From Xenopus tropicalis (Eukaryota; Chordata; Amphibia; Anura; Pipidae): a stretch of DNA of 64,000 nucleotides. Both the position numbers and the translations under genes were made by a program. Below are positions 56,588 through 64,000 of this stretch, piece by piece. The notes under the pieces are model-generated. The model saw only the letters and a program-made list of their open reading frames with translations, was not told the DNA's origin and did no database searches. Each line of letters begins with the position of its first letter. The stretch's first letter is position 1. The DNA lies in the NCBI RefSeq assembly GCF_000004195.4, contig NC_030679.2, positions 149,841,040 to 149,905,039 on the forward strand, read 5' to 3'.

Positions 56588-56951
56588 TAGTGATGAGCAA
56601 ATTTTTTCACCAGGCATGGATTCGCAGTGAATTTCTCCATTTCGCCTTTGGCAAATTGTTTCACGAAACTACCATAAAAATTAATCGCGGAAAAATTAGT
56701 TGCATAGAAATTGGGTGCCGTTGCGTCAAAAAAGGCGTGGTCGCATAAAAAAAATTGGTCCCGTCAAAAAAAGCGTGGGCGACAAAAAAAAAGACGATGG
56801 GGGCAAAAAAATAGCCACAGGTGACAAAAAATTACACGGGCGACAAAAAAGACGCGGGCGAAAAAAAAATCTCGCAACAAATGAATTTTGCGAATTTTCT
56901 TGCCGTTTCGGGATTTTTATGGCAAAGCGAAATGGGACAGATTCGCTCATC
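56588..56951. mobile_element. hAT-like MITE, parent of the 45-kb deletion junction
   Basis: Begins TAGTGATGAGCAAATT and ends TTCGCTCATC, flanked by ATGTTTAA at 56580-56587 and 56952-56959. The last four bases of the right end are missing here but are kept in the remnant at 45188-45198. Confidence 0.8.
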
Positions 56952-56959
56952 ATGTTTAA

Positions 56960-58065
56960 TAAAATAATTCTAGGTTAGAATAATATTTTTGGTTGAAATT
57001 TTATAATTAAACATAGTTAATCTCATAGCTGGGTTTTTACTTGAATATTCAAATATCCACATGTGTTAAAAAGAGAAAACTTTACATGGGGGATACCTAC
57101 ACTTCATATGTCCAAATAAAGAAAATTCCCAGATGATGTTAACATTATTATCAAGCCATAAATAAAAAAATAACCTTTTGTGCCAAAAGGAACAATGATC
57201 TGTCTGAAATTTCAAAATTATGAAAATTACGCTAGAGTGATAAAGGGACAGTATTACCCCCATACAATACTTTTGGCTATTGTTTTAATCACAGAAAAGC
57301 CAGATAACGGTCATAAGAAATGACTATAAAGAGAAGGGTTTCTATGGCTGTAAAAAAAACTTTGAATTTGAATTTTCAAAAATTTCTTTTAATTTGTAAA
57401 AGCACCGTTTTTTGTTTTTGACGAAGAAGAAGAAAAAAAATGCAGATGTCATTATTATGCACCCCTTGCTCAGCTACTTCAACCAATGGCATAAGAGCCC
57501 CCTCCCCAGTTCTCCCCCGAGCTACCTAAGGAGCTGTCTGGGTATGGTGTTTGGATAAAAAAAGTGGCAACATGGGTGCATTTTTCCTATGAAGAACAGC
57601 TGGGGATTCTCTAACAATGCTGGCCAATGGAGATGCTATTGCTGAGCTAAAAACATCTTAACCACAATTTAATTTTGCCTTCTCATTGACTCCAATACAT
57701 TTTGGGAGATTTAAACAAAATTTTACCATACTGTGTATTTTTCCTGGCCTTTCACAAATTGGGTGAAATTTTCACAAAGTGAAATGGGGGGGTTTTACTT
57801 ATCACTATTTGTTATTTAATAAAGGAACAGGAGTTATTTTTCAACCCTAAATTTTTTAACCTTTTTAACCCTAAAATTTCTTTTATTAGCCTACCCACTA
57901 ACCAATAAATAATGTACCACCTGGAAGACTTGATAAAGACTTAAATTGTCACCATACGCACCATGTCTATAGTAATAATGAATAAATAAATGAGAATCTT
58001 ATCTTAACAGTACAACTTATACAGTATACTCAGCTTGGAGATAAGCTGCCACAGTATAACTTATA
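56960..58065. repeat. Segmental duplication, copy B, part 1
   Basis: Closely matches 45207-46300. No gene. Confidence 0.75.
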
Positions 58066-58366
58066 GGGGCACATTTACTAATCCACGAATCCGAATCACG
58101 AATGGGAAAAAATCGCATTGGAAATGAAAATTTCGGAAGATCGAAAATATCACGAAAATGCTTACGAAAAATCGTATTAGTTACGATAATATCGTATTGG
58201 CGATCCGAAAGTCACGAAATTTTACCGAACAATTGTAAACAGCGGTAAAACCTTTCCGATTTTTTTCGTGCAATCGTCCGAAAAAGTCGTGTGCCGTACG
58301 AAAAAGTTGTGTGGAAGCCCGCAAAAAAACGGCGAAAATACGCTCGGAGCGTTCGCATGAACTGCC
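58066..58366. mobile_element. Partial Harbinger-like MITE
   Basis: Starts GGGGCACATTTACTAATCC and then differs in sequence from the other palindromic copies. The right inverted end is not present. It interrupts the duplicated sequence AAGCTGCCA/TTGTAGG that is unbroken in copy A near 46293. Confidence 0.5.
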
Positions 58367-58424
58367 ATTGTAGGTCCTTTATAAAAATATAACAGTAAAA
58401 AAAAAAATCAAATTGTGTGTTAAA

Positions 58425-58672
58425 AAGTTTTGATTGATCTGGAAAGCTAAGTAGGGCTGGCCCTGGTTTGTACTTGGAAGGGAGACCGTTGCGTACAGCA
58501 GGTCTCTAAATTCTTTGAATTTTGTCATGGCCCTTTTGGCTTTAGCTTGCCGCCTTTCTCATCTTTGTTTCTTTCTCTGGATTTTTACACTTTGCTAAAG
58601 TATTTCAACTTTTTCAACCAAATGAACTTGATCTTGATTGATCTGGAAAGCTAAGCAGGGCTGGCCCTGCTG
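58425..58672 (+). repeat. 5S-like units in copy B, plus strand
   Basis: Two units at about 58426-58515 and 58617-58672, with the shared spacer. The second stops at GGCTGGCCCTG, where the array changes direction. Confidence 0.75.
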
Positions 58673-59195
58673 GTAAAGTGTAAAATTCCGGAGAAAGAAT
58701 CAAGTTAGAGAGACCTGCTGTATGCAGCAGTCTCCCTTCCAAGCACTAACCAAGGCAAGCCCTGCTTAGCTTTCCAAATCCACCAAGATCAGGTTCATTC
58801 GGGCCGCAGGTGACTTGGTTGTTAAATTTGAAATTCTTTGGCAAAATTCTTATAAGTCGAGAGAAAAAATAAAAGATTAGAAAGGCGGCAAGCTAAAGCC
58901 AAACAGGCCATGACCAAATTCAAAGAGTTAAGAGACCTAACATACACTGGCACACTCCCTTCAAAGGACTATATTTGGGTTGGTGTGGCCGCGGGTGATT
59001 TGGTTGAAAAAAATTGAAATACTTTGGCAAAGTGTAAAAGTCCGGAGAAAGAATCAAAGTTGAGAAAGGCGGCAAGCTAAAGCCAAAAGGGCCATGACAA
59101 AATTCAAAGAGTTAAGAGACCTGGTATATGCAGCGTTCTCCCTTCCACGTACTAACCAGGGCCAGTGGTCTCCCTTTCAACTACAGGAGACCGTG
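58673..59195 (-). repeat. 5S-like units in copy B, inverted
   Basis: Reversed units at about 58715-58815 (CCCTGCTTAGCTTTCC is the reversed box A), 58932-59005 (short form with GGTGTGGCCGC) and 59117-59195, separated by the reversed spacer. Confidence 0.75.
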
Positions 59196-59745
59196 TTAGA
59201 AATCTTCTCTGCAAACTTTTTTTTATTGCAGTCTACATATATCAAGCCCTTGTGTTGTTAAACCAAATATTTATAGAAAGTTGTATGTCTGAAGTGAGTT
59301 CTAATATCATTATGTTGGGGGTTCATACTATACACACATAACCAAATATATCACGTTGCCCCAGGTAAGATGTGAAGAATAGTAATGAAAGGATGTATTC
59401 CATTTAATGTTTCTGATAAATTGCATAACTGCAGGAAAATTAATGAAATGCACAAAAGTCAATGGGGCTAATTTATCAATACTTGGAAAAATTGCCCATG
59501 GGCAGTAACCAATAGCAACCAATCACTGACTGGTTTTTTTTTTGGTAAAATTTCTTGGAAGTTTCACTAAACAATTTACCAATGGCAAAATGCAGAGTTT
59601 CGCTGTGAATCCATGCCTGCCAAAAAAATCACTCATCACTAAAAATGAATGCAACAATCAAACTCATTCATTGCTCTACCTGCATTCACCGTTGCAGGTA
59701 GAACAATGAATGCAACAAACTGGTTGCCAATTAGTGATGGGTGAA
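59196..59745. repeat. Segmental duplication, copy B, part 2
   Basis: Matches 49166-49745. No gene. Confidence 0.75.
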
Positions 59746-60311
59746 TTTTTTTTTTTTTTTTTATAACTTGTATTTTATTGGTTTTAACAGAGTTGAATTT
59801 ACAGCGTAAGAAGTTGGTTGAACAAAGTACATGCATATAATGTGTCAAGTACCAATAGCAGTAATATATAAGTTTTCAAGAAGATCACAATGTCTTGACA
59901 GAGAGAGTGGATTATGGGATACATATTGGGAGGAGGTTCTTAGGGGTTTTAATGGGGCTTCAATGGTTGCTAACAAACAGTTCCCAGGGGGTCCAGATCT
60001 TAAGGAAATTGGGGGTTCTGTTGGTTATTCTGGCAATTCCCGCTTCGAATGTCTTATTTAACTCCACTCTCTGTTTGATTTCCCTTAATGAAGGGGGGGA
60101 GGGAGTTTTCCATTTTGCAGCTATGGAGATTCGAGTGGCTGTTAAAATCTGATTGATTAATGTTTGGTTTGATTTGCTGGTCTTTGGGAGCAGTTTGCCT
60201 AGTAGGAAGGTAGTGATATCAGGTAATATAGGGTCATGCAGTATCTTACTTAATAGTTCTGATATTTCTAGCCATACTGGGGATATCAGCGGGTAAGACC
60301 AAAATATATGT
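59746..60311 (-). mobile_element. 5'-truncated L1 insertion, only in copy B
   Basis: On the minus strand the ORF ending at 59960 encodes an L1 ORF2 C-terminus (HIFWSYPLISPVW, ARITNRTPNFLKIWTPWE). The T-run at 59746-59762 is the reversed poly(A) tail. GGGTGAATTTTTTT occurs on both sides (from 59739 and from 60312), a target duplication. The matching site in copy A (about 49738-49751) is empty. Confidence 0.85.
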
Positions 60312-60327
60312 GGGTGAATTTTTTTTT

Positions 60328-61588
60328 CACCAGGCATGGATTCCCAGTGAAATTCTTAATTTCAGGGAATTTCAGCACAATTTTTTGTTTCAGCTCATGC
60401 AACGATTGAATCAATTTTAGCCCCACTAAATAAGCTCTATAGAGTACATACATTAACATGTAAGACCACTTGTCACATTATATATATATAAAGTAAAGAA
60501 AAATACATAGTTATCCTAATTTTCTTTTCCTGGCAACATAAAACTACAGGTTAGCCCCTCCCCCTGGCCAGTGACAGAAAAAGAGCCTTACCCTTAAGGA
60601 CTTATATACCTCCCTTTGCATCTAGACTCTGTCTTGTTCAAAACTCTACTTGGTCTAAGAAGGGTATAAGGCTGGGGGATTGGGCAAAAAAAAGAAAATT
60701 ACAGCAATTATGAGCAAGAATCTCTCTTTTTTCTTGGCATCCCCTGCCAGCATAAAACTACAGGAGATACCCAATCAAACATCCAAGGGGGAAGTCTATT
60801 CAAAAACCTAAAATTGATGCAGACTAGAAAAAAAATTGTGCCACAACAGTATTAAAAACTGAGTGCCCAAATTAGGCTTCTACCACTGCTTTTACATCCA
60901 ACCGGTACTGTTTAACAAATGTTCTGACCAATGACAGGCAGCTACTATACAGATAGATTTAGAGGACATCCCTGCCTTACATGCCTAAGATGCCACCACA
61001 GCCTTGGTAAAATATGCCTTAAGAAATTGAAGAGTGGGTTTGCTGGACCTGTATATGGTTTAGAAATGTGCAACACTATCCATCTGCCAATAGTTGATGA
61101 AGAGGCCACCTGTCCCTTCCTGGGACCAAATGGAATGACAAATAAATAGTCTATCTGTCATCCTGAAATCCTTGAATCTGTCCATATGATTCCACTGACC
61201 AGATCATGTCCGTCACAGACTGGGAACTACTCAAAACAGCAAACACCAATGCACAATTCTATAAAATGAAAAATTGTTTAGAAAGCGAGTATAGAAAAAC
61301 ACCATTTATTATACAGTGGGAGAAGGAAATAAACATATTTATACAGTGAAAAACATAAGTAAAATGATGATGTATGCTTATAAAGGTTCAAGATCAACCA
61401 GAATCCATGTACCGCACACCGAAATCCTTTCATAAAATGTATGAAGGTGTACAAAATGTGTGCTGGAGATGTAACAAAGCAGATGGATCCTATAGCCATA
61501 CATGCTAAACGTGCAAAGAAATTAAGCCTTATTGGAAAGTATTTGCCATTATAGAAGCTCTAAAACCAGAACTCCGTAGACCGTATAG
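60328..61588. repeat. Segmental duplication, copy B, part 3
   Basis: Matches about 49752-51010. No gene. Confidence 0.75.
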
Positions 61589-61853
61589 CAACCTTTTTTA
61601 CCTGTGAGCAACATTTATATATAATAAAAAAAGTTCCTAGGGGGTGACGGATAAAGGCTGTGATTGGCTATATGGTAGCCCACTATAGACTGACAGTCTA
61701 CAGGAGGCTCTATTTGGCAGTACTTCATGCCTCCAAACCTTTCCACCAAGTCAGAAATTCAAAAATGAGCACCTGTTTCGAGGCCATTGGGAGCAACTTC
61801 AAAGGGGTTGGTGAGCAACATGTTGCCTATGAGCCACGGGTTGGGAGTCACTA
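61589..61853. mobile_element. hAT-like MITE, copy B partner of 51011-51268
   Basis: Same element, with part of the left end lost and a short AT insert (TATATAATAAAAAAAG) near 61616. CCGTATAG and CTGTATAG flank it as in copy A. Confidence 0.6.
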
Positions 61854-61861
61854 CTGTATAG

Positions 61862-63197
61862 AAACAGTCCTGTTTACCCTTGATAAATATTAATTGATAA
61901 TTCACATGCTTCAGGCAGCGAGAGCACTAATACCCAAGCTTTAGATGAGCTCCAAACTTCCAGTTAAAATAGAATGGGTGAACACAATAGAGGAAACTCC
62001 TAAAATGTAGGGACATGACAGCTCTAAGATATGGTAAAGCAAATATGAAAAGACTTGGGTGGCCTGTACCATAAATAAATAGACAAGTAGCCATTACAAA
62101 CATATGGATCAACACAAGTGAAAGTAATCAAACCCCTAAAGTATAAATCCTGGAGTAGGAACCTACTCCACACCTCAACCTTTTTCTTCCCCCCTTTAGC
62201 AGCTCTACACCTCAAGCTAAATATTATATGGGAACAAGATTAATGGGGGCATTTACTCATGCTTGTAAATGCGCATAGGCTTTTATCCCTAGTGGAGAAT
62301 CATACAGAAAGAGGAGTACATAACCACAAGAACAGGAATCAAAATATGTATTAATACAAATATATTGTTTGCTAATAGTTTGACCTAATATGGCTTTAAG
62401 ATGATTGGCCGCTGGGAAAGGCATATTCATCTACTGAATTTAAGTTACTTTCCAAATGCTGAGATCTCAGAGTAAGCAGTTTGAGTGTGGGGTTGTTGCC
62501 TGAAAGGAGATAGCTGAATATACCCCATTTTCATATAAAGTTGGTACAAGGCTTTCTGTAAAAAGTTTGTTTTTGTTCTGATTATTTTTCTTTAAATAAA
62601 TGTATCTTTCAAAACAACTGCCAGCTCCTGATATTTGATCATTTCAGAAAGAATTCACTTCTCAACAACCCAAGGTAAATGATTAAATGAACAGTAAGGG
62701 GGTTATTTATCAATGGTTGAGTTTGATTTTTTTTCTTAATTCGAGGTTTTTTTGCACTTAAAAAAACTTAAATTTCAATTATGGTTCAACAACCCAAATG
62801 TCCAGTACTTATTAATTGAAAAAAAAAACAAAAAACAAAAAAACAAATGGAAAAATCTGTCATGTAAAATCTTGTGAGTTTCTATAGAAGTTAATGGGAG
62901 TTGTCATTGGCAGAGTAAAGACATATACTCAAACTCAAATTTTTCAAGTTTTAAAAAAATCGAGACATTTGAGTTTTTTTTTTACTCTAACGAGTTTTCC
63001 TTATTAATAAATAAGTGACCATTCAATATGTGAGTTTATTCAATTTAGAAAAACAAACTCAAATTCACAAACTAGCAAATCGATAAATAAGACCAGCTAC
63101 ATTTTTATTCCAAATGGTTTTTGAATAAATATCATAACCAAATGGGTGCTAGATCACTATAAGGTAAAGTAAAATAAGGTGATTGGGCACCACAGAG
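61862..63197. repeat. Segmental duplication, copy B, part 4
   Basis: Matches 51277-53700, minus the MITE and the solo LTR present in copy A. Empty sites are at 62292-62299 and 62363-62366. No gene. Confidence 0.8.
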
Positions 63198-63205
63198 AAC
63201 ACCAG

Positions 63206-63511
63206 TAGGGATGGGCGAAATGTTTTGCCAGGCATGGATTCGTGTGAATTTCCACATTTCGCCATTGGCAGATTGTTTCGCGAAATGAGTGAAAAAATTC
63301 ACCGCATGTCCAAAAATTGATGCAAGAATAGTCGCACGTCCAAAAATTGTCAGAAGAATAGTTGCGGGCATCAAAAATATAGTCGCGGGCGACAATTTTT
63401 TTTCCGCACAACATTTTCACCATTTCACTAATTTTTTGCCGGTTCCCAAATCATTTGAAAGATTCGCAATTTTTTTGGCGAAGCAAAATGGGACAGATTC
63501 GCTAATCACTA
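63206..63511. mobile_element. hAT-like MITE, present only in copy B
   Basis: The ends are TAGGGATGGGCGAAA and TTCGCTAATCACTA, flanked by AACACCAG (63198-63205) and TACACCAG (63512-63519). Copy A has no element near 53755. Confidence 0.8.
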
Positions 63512-63519
63512 TACACCAG

Positions 63520-63768
63520 CTGAAGGGAGTCCTTTCCCTATTGTAACCTTGCAATGTAAACATTAATGCTCCATAGGTAGGGAAGCCCTACCTGATGTAA
63601 AACAAGAAAGAAATAAAGATATGTCTAATAAAGCTAGGCATTATAAAAGTAAAAAAGTTTGTTCTAAAAATCATGCTTTTTGGGGTACATCAACAAAGGG
63701 TAAAAAAAACTGTCATACACTTTTATTTCATTTCTTTTGGTTAAACAGAGGATTAAGTAGATTCAATT
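63520..63768. repeat. 3' flank of the edge OR gene
   Basis: Matches 53755-54005 (GTAAAACAAG, TTGTTCTAAAAATCATG). No separate feature. Confidence 0.6.
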
Positions 63769-64000
63769 TCATATATACTTCCAAAGAACAGCTTTTATCT
63801 CATTGTTTCTCAGGCTGTATACTGTTGGGTTGAAAAATGGGGTTCCAACTGTGTATAGAAGGGACAGTATTTTATTCATATTAATGTTATGGGCCTTGGA
63901 TGGTACCATATAAACTATTGTCAGAGTCCCATAGTACATGCACACAACTATTAAATGGGAGCTGCAAGTGGAGAAGGCTTTGTGTCTTCCTTCAGTAGAG
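63769..64000 (-). CDS. Odorant receptor, C-terminal part (cut by window edge)
   Basis: The last 77 codons of a further OR are present, starting in the third intracellular loop and covering TM6 (KAFSTCSSHL) and TM7 (NPTVYSLRN), ending AVLWKYI and TGA. The frame is open. It is the duplication partner of OR gene 7: both share NINMNK and the unusual C-terminal AVL-KYI; here W replaces R. A265 replaces the G of the PSKGH motif. Whether the N-terminal part is intact cannot be seen. Confidence 0.85.
   Translation of the reverse strand, partial: STEGRHKAFSTCSSHLIVVCMYYGTLTIVYMVPSKAHNINMNKILSLLYTVGTPFFNPTVYSLRNNEIKAVLWKYI

Overview
The window looks like amphibian genomic DNA, most like a Xenopus frog. 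It holds a head-to-tail cluster of closely related, intronless-coding odorant receptor (OR) genes embedded in repeat-rich DNA full of palindromic MITEs, L1, CR1/L2-like and Penelope-like elements. The species is inferred from the repeat types and receptor family, not from a database search.

All OR genes lie on the minus strand. Seven are complete and apparently functional (start codons near 3533, 8822, 14985, 22856, 30399, 34781 and 54923). One is a 3' fragment (45047-45187). One runs off the right edge (63769-64000). Six of the seven complete genes keep a duplicated 5' flank; in the seventh it is reduced and diverged. All seven have a 135-bp block with the same TATA box and an EBF/Olf-type site. 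The block lies about 730-890 bp upstream of the start codon in genes 1-6, but only about 310 bp upstream in gene 7. I read it as the promoter. The intron boundaries of the gene model are inferred.

Layout: 1-755, a 112-bp tandem array inside a MITE end; 1.1-10.7 kb, ORs 1 and 2 with MITEs; 11.36-12.43 kb, a non-autonomous piggyBac-like element; 14-16.7 kb, OR3; 16.7-24.2 and 24.2-31.9 kb, two recent tandem units, each with a 52-bp minisatellite, a shared 2-kb block and one OR (OR4, OR5); 32.3-35.8 kb, a third minisatellite and OR6; 35.8-36.8 kb, a Penelope-like insertion; 38.3-41.6 kb, degraded L1; 41.8-49.2 kb, a degenerate tandem array built from 5S rRNA gene-like units; 45.2-54 kb and 56.95-64 kb, two copies of a roughly 10-kb duplicated unit. 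One unit lost most of its OR by deletion. Each copy carries transposon insertions missing from the other.

No host gene other than ORs was recognised. The OR paralogues differ mostly at predicted ligand-pocket and extracellular-loop positions, while TM6-TM7 and the promoter are nearly uniform. That fits a young, locally expanding receptor subfamily under common regulation. The 5S-like array and the uniform TATA/EBF promoter are the most interesting features beyond the receptors themselves.
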